64,000 nucleotides of DNA from Pseudaminobacter sp047739745. GTDB lineage: Bacteria > Pseudomonadota > Alphaproteobacteria > Rhizobiales > Rhizobiaceae. Each line of letters begins with the position of its first letter. The stretch's first letter is position 1. Under the pieces are notes generated by a model that saw only the letters and a program-made list of their open reading frames with translations, did no database searches and was not told the origin of the DNA. Of the stretch, positions 1 through 6,590 are shown one piece after another. The translations under genes were made by a program, and so were the position numbers. Where the stretch lies: contig NZ_JBLLVA010000018.1 in the NCBI RefSeq assembly GCF_047739745.1, positions 1 through 64,000 on the forward strand, in the 5' to 3' direction.

Positions 1-153
1 TGAAGGACCGGCAGGGACCGGTTTCGTGCAGGATACCTCCTGCTATCATAGAGCGTCGCCACCAACGCGCGGAGATCGGCTGATGCTCGCAATCCGCTTC
101 ATCAACTAGGCGAGGCTCATCCCCATCCGATAGAGGCCGGGTGCCGGCGGAGC

Positions 154-345
154 ATGCGAATGATCTGGTTCATCCTTGGCGCCACGTTCGCCGTTGCGCA
201 GGCCGGATGGGGCCTGGTTAGAAAGCCGATTTGGAGTGAATACGCCACCCAGGTTTTTGGCACCGCCGCCATTTTGGGCGCGGCCGTGTATGGTGGCATT
301 TTATGGGTGGTTGCCGAAATGGTTCTGAGTGTCTCGACCATATAG
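154..345 (+). CDS. Small hypothetical membrane protein (63 aa)
   Basis: I do not recognise this protein. The reading frame encodes two hydrophobic stretches (about residues 3-18 and 36-58) separated by a short basic linker, as in a small inner-membrane protein. The ATG follows a GGCGG sequence that could serve as a weak ribosome site. A longer frame on the opposite strand overlaps it, but that frame is Arg/Pro-rich and looks like a shadow. Bases 1-153 upstream hold no frame I can support. Existence of the gene is uncertain and rests on the membrane-like composition only. Confidence 0.4.
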   Translation: MRMIWFILGATFAVAQAGWGLVRKPIWSEYATQVFGTAAILGAAVYGGILWVVAEMVLSVSTI

Positions 346-604
346 CAAGAGCGGGACGGCCCTCCCCCGGAAGGCCCGATCGCTCCGACCAGTAAAATCA
401 GTACCTTCGACTTTCTCGCAACCACCGCAAGCTTCGCGCCTGTCGGACTTTTCGCCAATCGGCGTGGCTGATCGAGCCCATGAGCACGAAATCGGCGCAT
501 CGATCAGGCAAACGTCCAGTTCTCATCCATCTTCTCTTTTCCACCGCGTTTCTCTTCTGTATCAATCAAGCGGGGTGGCAACCTGTTGAATGGAGAGGGA
601 ATTG

Positions 605-850
605 ATGCGGAAGATTATTGTCGCCGTGGCCGTTGTTGCCGCATTGAGCGGCTGCACCACAACCGAAAAGGATGTGGGCATAGGTACGGCTGCCGGTGCC
701 GTCATCGGCGGGATCGCCGGAGGTGGAAGGGGCGCACTGATCGGCGCGGGCGCAGGCGCACTCGGCGGCCTTCTGGTCCGCAATTTGCGCAACGGATATT
801 GCGAATATCGTGATCGGAATGGGCAAATCTACACCGCCAGGTGCAGGTGA
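605..850 (+). CDS. Glycine-zipper lipoprotein (81 aa)
   Basis: Small envelope lipoprotein. The N-terminus is a short basic start, a hydrophobic core and a lipobox ending LSGC, so lipidation at Cys17 is expected. It is followed by a Gly/Ala-rich glycine-zipper segment (about residues 24-58) of the kind that packs against membranes or oligomerises, and a short C-terminal tail with two Cys residues. The start at 605 is chosen over an in-frame ATG at 590 because the purine-rich GGAGAGGGA lies just upstream of 605 and because it places the lipobox at normal distance. Its precise role is unknown; related small zipper lipoproteins are common in Rhizobiales. Confidence 0.75.
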   Translation: MRKIIVAVAVVAALSGCTTTEKDVGIGTAAGAVIGGIAGGGRGALIGAGAGALGGLLVRNLRNGYCEYRDRNGQIYTARCR

Positions 851-865
851 TCAGATAGTCCAAAC

Positions 866-895
866 GACCGGAGATCGGATTACCGCTCTCCGGTC
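866..895. terminator. Stem-loop downstream of the lipoprotein gene
   Basis: A perfect 9-bp inverted repeat, GACCGGAGA (866-874) and TCTCCGGTC (887-895), encloses a 12-nt loop 16 bp after the lipoprotein stop codon. There is no T-run, so it is not a canonical intrinsic terminator. A 3'-end stabilising or Rho-assisted structure is the likeliest role. Confidence 0.35.
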
Positions 896-950
896 CAGCA
901 GGGAACGAATGATGGTGTGCGCAGTTGGTCGCCGATAGGAGGTCGACCCC

Positions 951-1394
951 ATGCACTCCCCTTACGCCCGTTTGGCGCTCAATCTCGTGCTCAGCGCCGT
1001 CATCATGTATCTGGTTATGTTCGCCATGATCGATGGTCTCGCCGAGTTCTACAACAACATCAATATGCTCTACATGGCGCTGATGATGGTGGCCCCGATG
1101 GCCATTCTCATGCTGCTCACCATGGGGGACATGTACAAAAGCAAAGGCCTGAACCTGGCTCTCTATGCCGGGTTCACGATTCTGTTCATCGCGTGCTTCG
1201 CTTTCACAAGGGCGCAAAGCTTCGTCGGTGACCAACAATTTCTCCGCTCGATGATCCCTCATCACTCCGGCGCGATTCTCATGTGCCGGGAAGCACCCGT
1301 CACCGATGCCGAGATCAAGTCTCTCTGCGAAGACATCATCGCCTCGCAGCGTTCTGAGATCGACCAGATGAAGTCCATTCTGGCGCGTATGTAG
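951..1394 (+). CDS. DUF305-family membrane protein
   Basis: Three hydrophobic segments (about residues 9-27, 39-57 and 68-86) anchor the protein in the inner membrane. The C-terminal part carries the DUF305 signature MIPHHSGAILMC with adjacent histidines at 104 and 105, a pattern suspected of metal binding in this family. A good ribosome site (GGAGGT, 939-944) precedes the ATG. DUF305 proteins are often periplasmic and near copper genes; here no metal-resistance gene is adjacent. The biochemical role is not known. Confidence 0.85.
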   Translation: MHSPYARLALNLVLSAVIMYLVMFAMIDGLAEFYNNINMLYMALMMVAPMAILMLLTMGDMYKSKGLNLALYAGFTILFIACFAFTRAQSFVGDQQFLRSMIPHHSGAILMCREAPVTDAEIKSLCEDIIASQRSEIDQMKSILARM

Positions 1395-1548
1395 ACAAAT
1401 TTCGAAAACGCTTCGCCGAAGCGATCGCGGTCGCCTTCGCTGCCCAACACATGCGGCCGAGCCTTTCTTGCCGATTCAGCCATCCGGATTCGCGCAATAC
1501 GCGAAACCCGGCCGGTTAACCATCGCGACAGATTTTTTCCCAACACTT

Positions 1549-1563
1549 TTAACCTTCTGTTAA
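1549..1563 (+). promoter_or_regulatory. Putative CtrA box (TTAA-N7-TTAA)
   Basis: TTAA at 1549-1552 and TTAACC from 1560 are separated by exactly seven bases, the spacing of the alphaproteobacterial CtrA site. A further half-site TTAACCAT lies at 1515-1522. Two GATTC (GANTC) sequences, potential CcrM targets, occur at 1473-1477 and 1487-1491. The box ends about 33 bp before the methyltransferase start codon. No convincing sigma70 promoter is visible, consistent with activator-dependent transcription. This is inference from motif match only. Confidence 0.5.
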
Positions 1564-1596
1564 CCAGAACGAAAATTTGTCCATTTGGAGAAAAAA

Positions 1597-2301
1597 TTGT
1601 TTTCAAATCAGCAGGCGGCGGACGCCGCAACGGTTGCCTACAACCCGTACACGGATCGGGGCAGCCTGGAATTCAAATTCCGATCTGGCCGTTTCGTCAA
1701 AATACGTCAGCTCATAGAAACGATACTCGCCGAGCGTGGCGAGGCACGGATACTCGATATTGGAGGGACCCAGACGTATTGGCTGATCGGCGAGGAATTC
1801 CTCCGCCAGCACAGAAATCGCATCAAGATCACGCTGGTCAATACGGAAGTCGAAAACGTCACCGATACGAGGATGTTTGATGCCCTTGTCGGAGACGGCG
1901 CGGACCCGGACCTGTTCGGTTCGGAACGGTTCGATCTCGTCCATTCCAATTCGGTAATCGAGCATGTCGGAAGCTGGGAGCGGATGCGCGCCTTTGCGGA
2001 AAACACCAAGCGACTGGCCCCGCGCTCCTATGTCCAGACGCCGAACTACTGGTTTCCCTTGGAGCCGCATTTCCGCTTCGCCGGCTTTCAATATCTGCCG
2101 GAATGCGTGCGCATTGCCCTTATCATGCGCTATTCGCTCGGGTTTTTCCGGCGAATAGAGGATTTCGACGAAGCTCGCGACATCATCGATCATCACACGC
2201 TGATTTCTACGAGGCAGGTCCGCAAACTGTTCGCCGACGCGCAGGTCAGCCATGAGAAATTTCTCGGCTTCAACAAGTCGATCATAGCGATCCGCTCGTA
2301 G
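1597..2301 (+). CDS. Class I SAM-dependent methyltransferase
   Basis: The protein (234 aa) has a Rossmann-type SAM methyltransferase core: motif I LDIGG near residues 53-57 and the post-strand-4 motif SNSVIEHVG near 117-125, as in methyltransferases that act on small molecules or glycans. The substrate cannot be told. No ATG is available; a TTG at 1597 lies six bases after GGAG (1587-1590), which is better than the in-frame TTG at 1585 that would put the ribosome site inside the gene. The gene stands alone between the DUF305 gene and an intergenic sRNA. An upstream CtrA-like box suggests cell-cycle control. O-antigen or polysaccharide clusters often contain similar enzymes, but none is nearby. 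Confidence 0.8.
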   Translation: MFSNQQAADAATVAYNPYTDRGSLEFKFRSGRFVKIRQLIETILAERGEARILDIGGTQTYWLIGEEFLRQHRNRIKITLVNTEVENVTDTRMFDALVGDGADPDLFGSERFDLVHSNSVIEHVGSWERMRAFAENTKRLAPRSYVQTPNYWFPLEPHFRFAGFQYLPECVRIALIMRYSLGFFRRIEDFDEARDIIDHHTLISTRQVRKLFADAQVSHEKFLGFNKSIIAIRS

Positions 2302-2370
2302 CGGGCGTCGGAGCCCGTGGCCGGGAAAGTGCTGCGACACTTTTGCTTAACGTTTACCCAGGGCGGGCTA

Positions 2371-2399
2371 TTGCCGAATCATTAAGCAATTTCTATCTT
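2371..2399 (+). promoter_or_regulatory. Putative sigma70 promoter of the intergenic sRNA
   Basis: TTGCCG (2371-2376) and TATCTT (2394-2399) are spaced by 17 bp, giving a predicted transcription start near 2405-2407, just before the first sRNA hairpin. A GAATC (GANTC) site at 2376-2380 lies in the spacer and could be methylated by the CcrM encoded at 41.9-43.1 kb. An alternative upstream pair, CTTAAC (2346-2351) and CTATTG (2368-2373), fits less well. Confidence 0.5.
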
Positions 2400-2404
2400 G
2401 AGGG

Positions 2405-2517
2405 TGCTGGCGATCTTCCTCCTCCCTGATGGCCAGCGAGAATGCAGCGCACTCCTCCTCCCAGTGCTGCATTTGGAACTGCAGCCCGTCGCACTTCTTT
2501 TCGGCGACGGGCTTTTT
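2405..2517 (+). ncRNA. alpha-r14/cuckoo-like trans-acting sRNA with two anti-Shine-Dalgarno loops
   Basis: About 113 nt predicted to fold into three hairpins. Hairpin 1 pairs GCTGGC (2406-2411) with GCCAGC (2432-2437) and exposes CCTCCTCCC (2418-2426). Hairpin 2 pairs GCAG-CACT with AGTG-CTGC (2444-2470) and again exposes CCTCCTCCC (2454-2462) as its whole loop. Hairpin 3 is a GC-rich terminator (2484-2512) followed by TTTTTCTTT. Repeated CCUCCUCCC loop motifs capable of pairing with mRNA ribosome sites are the hallmark of the alpha-r14 (cuckoo, NfeR1-like) sRNAs of Rhizobiales. No protein-coding frame explains this 430-bp gap. The family call is by architecture, not by a covariance search; the 5' end is predicted. 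Confidence 0.72.
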
Positions 2518-2520
2518 CTT
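2484..2520 (+). terminator. Rho-independent terminator of the sRNA
   Basis: GCCCGTCG (2484-2491) pairs perfectly with CGACGGGC (2505-2512); the stem is extended by one C-G pair inward and followed directly by TTTTTCTTT. This is a textbook intrinsic terminator on the plus strand. Confidence 0.9.
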
Positions 2521-2664
2521 TGCCTCACGCATACACACTGGATGAGCTTGGCGGGCGCTCTAGGAGCGCACGTCCGAATGGCGCGTGCACAAAGGACGCC
2601 CGGGTTGAGCCTGCGCAAATTTTTTATGAAGTGCTTCCATTTGCACCAGAGGTATTAATTCCTT

Positions 2665-2679
2665 TTAAAGTAACCTTAA
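2665..2679 (+). promoter_or_regulatory. Putative CtrA box upstream of tadE/tadG
   Basis: TTAA (2665-2668), seven bases, TTAA (2676-2679): an exact TTAA-N7-TTAA CtrA-type site. Another TTAA lies at 2655-2658. A -10-like TATAAC (2715-2720) has no good -35, as expected for an activated promoter. Flp/Tad pilus genes are CtrA targets in Caulobacter, which makes this assignment reasonable. Confidence 0.5.
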
Positions 2680-2743
2680 GTTACATATTTCCGACGATTA
2701 ACATCTTTAGGTTGTATAACAATCTGGGCGGATGGTGAGAGTC

Positions 2744-3199
2744 ATGCGGAGCGGGGCAAATCTCAAACGAACGGGAGCGGTTTTATGTAGCGGCTGGAGG
2801 AACCGATCCGGAACTTCCGCGATCGAGTTTGCGATCCTTTCGCCGCTTTTCATGCTGTTCCTTCTCGGCATGCTCGCCTACGGAATCTATTTCGGCGCCA
2901 GCCACTCCGTTCAGCAGATTGCAGCCGATGCGGCCCGCACCGCTATCGCCGGCCTGAACGAAGCCGAGCGCGACAAACTCGCCTCCGACTATATTCGTCT
3001 TAACGCCGCCGGCTATCCCTTCGTCGATCCTGACAAACTGACCGTGGATGCCCGAGACAGTTCGGCCGACGGCAACCAGTTCGTTATAACCGTCAGTTAC
3101 GACGCATGGAGCCTGCCGATCTGGAGCCTGCTTCGCGACCTGCCTCTGCCGAAACAGACGATCCTTCGCCGATCGACGATCCGGATAGGAGGCATGTGA
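2744..3199 (+). CDS. TadE-like pseudopilin/assembly protein
   Basis: TadE-family protein of Flp/Tad pilus systems, 151 aa from this start. The signature is the pseudopilin-like SGTSAIEFAILSP segment opening a single membrane helix (about residues 27-50), followed by a periplasmic domain. TadE-like proteins are processed by a prepilin peptidase and help assemble the pilus. The start at 2744 leaves a 5' leader after the -10-like TATAAC at 2715; an in-frame ATG at 2732 is the alternative. The stop overlaps the tadG start (TGATG), so the two are translationally coupled. No other tad/cpa gene lies in the window, so this is a detached minor-component pair. Confidence 0.8.
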   Translation: MRSGANLKRTGAVLCSGWRNRSGTSAIEFAILSPLFMLFLLGMLAYGIYFGASHSVQQIAADAARTAIAGLNEAERDKLASDYIRLNAAGYPFVDPDKLTVDARDSSADGNQFVITVSYDAWSLPIWSLLRDLPLPKQTILRRSTIRIGGM

Positions 3200-4914
3200 T
3201 GGTGCGCTCAACACGGCCCTGCGCTGCCTCGCTTGCTGCGCGTTTCAGGCATTCCCGTTCAGGCAATATCGCGACCATGACCGCTTTGGTCATGCCGTTG
3301 GCCATCGTGCTTTGCGCCGTAGGGATAGATTCGGCCGCGCTCTATACAGAAAGGCGGCAGGCTCAATCCCTGGTCGACCTTGCCGCGATAGCCGCGGCCG
3401 CCAATCTCGGCAAAGCCGAAGCCGCCGTTCTTGCAACGCTGCACGACAACGGCATCAGCGATGCGAAGATTGTCCGGGAAGGCGTCGCACTTCCCGATAC
3501 GCAAGCGGCGGTGGCAACTGTCACGCCGGGACGCTACGTGCCGTTGGCTTCAACCGCCGCAAGTGCCCGCTTCCAGGCCGGAGCGCTGCCTTACAATGCG
3601 GTCAAGGTAACGCTCAGGAAGGCGGGCACCCTGCATTTCGGCAGTTCGCTCATCAAGCCTCCGATGATCGCCACGGAGGCAACCGCAAGCCTCTCGGCGC
3701 AAGCCGCGTTCTCGATCGGCTCGCGCCTTGCAAGCCTCAAGGATGGCATTCTGAACCAGGTCCTTGGCGGGCTCGTCGGCGGCAAGCTGTCGTTGAAGCT
3801 CATGGACTACGAGGCCCTCGTCAGCACGGATGTCGAACTGTTCGACTTCCTCGATGCACTCGCAACCAGGGTCAACGTCACTGCCGGCAGCTATTCGGAC
3901 GTTCTCGACGCGAGCGCGACTGTCGGCCAGATCGCTGCGGCGATGGCCTCGGTGCCCGGTAGCGATCCTCAAGCAAAACTCGCGCTGCAAGCGGTCGAGA
4001 ACGCCGCAGGTCAGGCCAAGATCCAGCTTTCCAAGCTCTTCGATCTCGGCCCGCTGGGTGCATTGGCGATTGGCAGCCGCCCGAGCGGCCTGACGGCGAA
4101 AACGAGCATCATGGACATTCTGTCGGCGAGCGCTGCGTTGGCAAACGGCAACAGGCAGGTCGATGTCGATCTCGGTGCTTCCGTGCCGGGACTGCTTTCA
4201 ACGAAGCTTGCGCTCGCCATCGGCGAACCTCCGCAGTCGTCGCCGTGGTTCAGCATCGGCGAGGCCGGCGCCATCGTGCGCACGGCACAGACGCGGCTCT
4301 TTCTTGAGGTTAACGTCGGTCTCGCGAAGGTGCTGCCTGTGCTCGACATCATCAAGGTCAGGCTGCCGATCTACCTGGAAGTTGCTTTTGCCGAGGCGAA
4401 GCTTGCCGGCATCTCATGCCCTGGAGGAAAACCTGCCGTCTCGATCGCCGCTCGCCCTGGCATTTTCGAGTTGCGCATAGCCGATATTAACGCCGGCAAC
4501 TTCCGCAACAACCCAGTGCCAACCGCACGGGTGGAAATAGCGCGCCTTCCGGCCATCAGCGTAACCGCGCAGGCCTCCATCGCCAGTTCTAACCTCTCCT
4601 ATACGGACCTTGCATTCAGCCAGGCCGACATCAACAGCCGCACCGTCAAATCGGTCTCGACCCGGAACATCACGCAGTCGTTGGTAAAGTCATTGATCGG
4701 CAAGCCCGGCGCGTTGAAGGTCGAGGTTCTCGGCCTGGACCTTCTCGGGCTGGGCAACATCCTGCTGCCGGCATTGAGCACAGCGCTGCAACCGGTCACC
4801 GCAATCGTCGATGAACTGCTCCATACTGTGCTCGCGGCGGTCGGCATTCACCTCGGGGAAGCCGATGTGCGGGTCAACGGCGCAACCTGCGGGCATTCGG
4901 TGCTTGTGCAATAA
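3199..4914 (+). CDS. TadG-like pilus-assembly family protein
   Basis: 571-aa TadG-like protein: an N-terminal membrane helix (about residues 25-45, in a SGNIATMTALVMP context) followed by VGIDSAALYTERRQAQSLVDLAAIAAA, the conserved Flp pilus assembly TadG N-terminal region. The long remainder is Ala/Leu/Ser-rich with several repeated hydrophobic beta-like segments and few cysteines, and I see no von Willebrand A motif in it. Start chosen at the ATG overlapping the upstream stop; a GTG one codon earlier is possible. The protein is presumably anchored in the inner membrane with a large periplasmic part. The function of the C-terminal 500 residues is unknown. Confidence 0.75.
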   Translation: MVRSTRPCAASLAARFRHSRSGNIATMTALVMPLAIVLCAVGIDSAALYTERRQAQSLVDLAAIAAAANLGKAEAAVLATLHDNGISDAKIVREGVALPDTQAAVATVTPGRYVPLASTAASARFQAGALPYNAVKVTLRKAGTLHFGSSLIKPPMIATEATASLSAQAAFSIGSRLASLKDGILNQVLGGLVGGKLSLKLMDYEALVSTDVELFDFLDALATRVNVTAGSYSDVLDASATVGQIAAAMASVPGSDPQAKLALQAVENAAGQAKIQLSKLFDLGPLGALAIGSRPSGLTAKTSIMDILSASAALANGNRQVDVDLGASVPGLLSTKLALAIGEPPQSSPWFSIGEAGAIVRTAQTRLFLEVNVGLAKVLPVLDIIKVRLPIYLEVAFAEAKLAGISCPGGKPAVSIAARPGIFELRIADINAGNFRNNPVPTARVEIARLPAISVTAQASIASSNLSYTDLAFSQADINSRTVKSVSTRNITQSLVKSLIGKPGALKVEVLGLDLLGLGNILLPALSTALQPVTAIVDELLHTVLAAVGIHLGEADVRVNGATCGHSVLVQ

Positions 4915-4919
4915 GAAAT

Positions 4920-4954
4920 TTGAGCGTTTTCACGGTCAGATTGAAAATGCTCAA
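4920..4954 (-). terminator. Terminator of the glycogen operon
   Basis: A 13-bp stem (4920-4932 with 4942-4954, one G-U pair, 9-nt loop) lies between the convergent tadG and alpha-glucosidase stop codons. On the minus strand it is followed by ATTTCTTATT, a weak T-rich tract. It may work in both directions. Confidence 0.55.
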
Positions 4955-4955
4955 G

Positions 4956-6587
4956 CTAGCCGATCCTGCCAACAAAAGTTGAGAGGCCGGATAGCGAGAC
5001 CCTGTCGCCCTTCACCATCGCCGCCGTCTTGGGCAATTCCAGCGGACTTAGCGGACCGAGATCCGACGGCACCCGCCACTCCGCCGGTGTCTCGGCGAAA
5101 TTGAACAGGCACAGCAGCCTTTCGTTGTCCGCCTCGCGCACGAAGGCAAGTACGTCGCCTTCAGCCTCCAAGAAACTGATCGTTCCAGCAACGAGCGCCG
5201 GCTGCTGCCGTCGCAAAGCCAGCATCCGGCGATAATGGGCAAGCACCGATCGTGGGTCGTTTTCCTGGACATCCGCTGCCCGCCGGCGGTGGCTTTCCTG
5301 CACCGGCAGCCAGGGTTTGGCAGTGGAGAAGCCCGCATTCAGCGCTTCCGCCTGCCAGGCCATCGGCGTGCGGCAGCCATCTCTGCCCTTGAAGCCCGGC
5401 CAGAAGCGAATGCCGTAAGGGTCGCGCAAATCCTCGAAGGCGATATCCGCCTCCTCGAAACCGAGCTCCTCGCCCTGGTAGAGACAGATCGAACCGCGCA
5501 GGCAGCAGAGCAAGTCGATGGCGAATTTCGCCACACGATCTGTGTCGCCGCCCGGCTTCGACCAGCGCGAGGCATGCCGCGCGACGTCATGATTGGAGAA
5601 GGCCCAGCAGATCCAGCCATCCTTGACGGCATTTTCGAAGGCCTCGACGCTTTTGCGCACGTGGGCAGCCGAAAACTCCGGCCGGAGCAGATCGAATGTG
5701 TAGCACATATGCAGCTTGTCGCCGCCTTCGGTGTAGGCGGCGACGGTCTGCAGCGATCGCATCCCGTCACCAACCTCACCGACGGATGTGCGGGCGCCAT
5801 ATTCATCAAGCAGTGTCCGAAACCGCTTCAGGAAATCCAGGTTTTCCGTCTGCGTCTTGTCGAAGACATGCTGCTGATAGCCATACGGATTGGTGCCGGG
5901 AATGTCATTCTCAGCCTCCGTCGGCATCGGCGGGTTGTCGCGCAGGAGCTTGTCGTGAACGTAGAAATTCACCGTATCGAGCCGGAATCCGTCGACGCCG
6001 CGTTCCAGCCAGAACCGCACCGTTTCAAGAAGCGCATCCTGGACATCCGGATTGTGGAAGTTGAGATCCGGCTGGGAGGCGAGAAAGTTGTGCAGGTAAT
6101 ATTGCCGCCGCGTCGAATCCCACTCCCACGCGGGCCCACCGAACACCGAAAGCCAGTTGTTAGGTGGATTGCCATCTGGCTTCGGATCGGCCCAGACGTA
6201 CCAGTCGGCCTTGGCGTTGTCGCGGCTGGCACGACTCTGAACGAACCAGGGGTGCCGGTCCGACGAATGCGACAATACCTGGTCGATTATGATCTTCAGC
6301 CCCAGGCGATGCGCCTCGGCAACCAGTTGGTCGAAGTCCTCGATCGTTCCGAACAGCGGATCGACGGCGCAATAGTCCGATACATCGTATCCCATATCGG
6401 CCATGGGCGACTGGAAGAACGGCGACAGCCAGATCGCGTCGACGCCGAGCGAGGCTATATGCGACAGCCTTTGGGTCACGCCGCTGAGGTCGCCTATGCC
6501 GTTTCCGGTGGTGTCCTGAAAGGAGCGAGGATAGACCTGATAGATGACGCAGCTACGCCACCAATCGGCATTGTTGGCATCCGTCAA
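4956..6587 (-). CDS. GH13 alpha-glucosidase (alpha-amylase family)
   Basis: Cytoplasmic GH13 exo-alpha-glucosidase of the oligo-1,6-glucosidase/AglA type, 543 aa. Conserved regions are visible: DQVLSHSS near 102-109, nucleophile Asp204 in DGFRLD, acid/base Glu271 in TSVGE, and transition-state Asp334 in FSNHD. It would release glucose from short alpha-glucans or disaccharides. The gene is the last of the glg operon, 3 bp after glgX; no ATG fits, and a TTG at 6587 lies behind GGAAGGA inside the glgX end. Association with glgX suggests a role in processing maltodextrins from glycogen breakdown, but a role with imported sugars is equally possible. Confidence 0.88.
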   Translation of the reverse strand: MTDANNADWWRSCVIYQVYPRSFQDTTGNGIGDLSGVTQRLSHIASLGVDAIWLSPFFQSPMADMGYDVSDYCAVDPLFGTIEDFDQLVAEAHRLGLKIIIDQVLSHSSDRHPWFVQSRASRDNAKADWYVWADPKPDGNPPNNWLSVFGGPAWEWDSTRRQYYLHNFLASQPDLNFHNPDVQDALLETVRFWLERGVDGFRLDTVNFYVHDKLLRDNPPMPTEAENDIPGTNPYGYQQHVFDKTQTENLDFLKRFRTLLDEYGARTSVGEVGDGMRSLQTVAAYTEGGDKLHMCYTFDLLRPEFSAAHVRKSVEAFENAVKDGWICWAFSNHDVARHASRWSKPGGDTDRVAKFAIDLLCCLRGSICLYQGEELGFEEADIAFEDLRDPYGIRFWPGFKGRDGCRTPMAWQAEALNAGFSTAKPWLPVQESHRRRAADVQENDPRSVLAHYRRMLALRRQQPALVAGTISFLEAEGDVLAFVREADNERLLCLFNFAETPAEWRVPSDLGPLSPLELPKTAAMVKGDRVSLSGLSTFVGRIG

Positions 6588-6590
6588 AAT

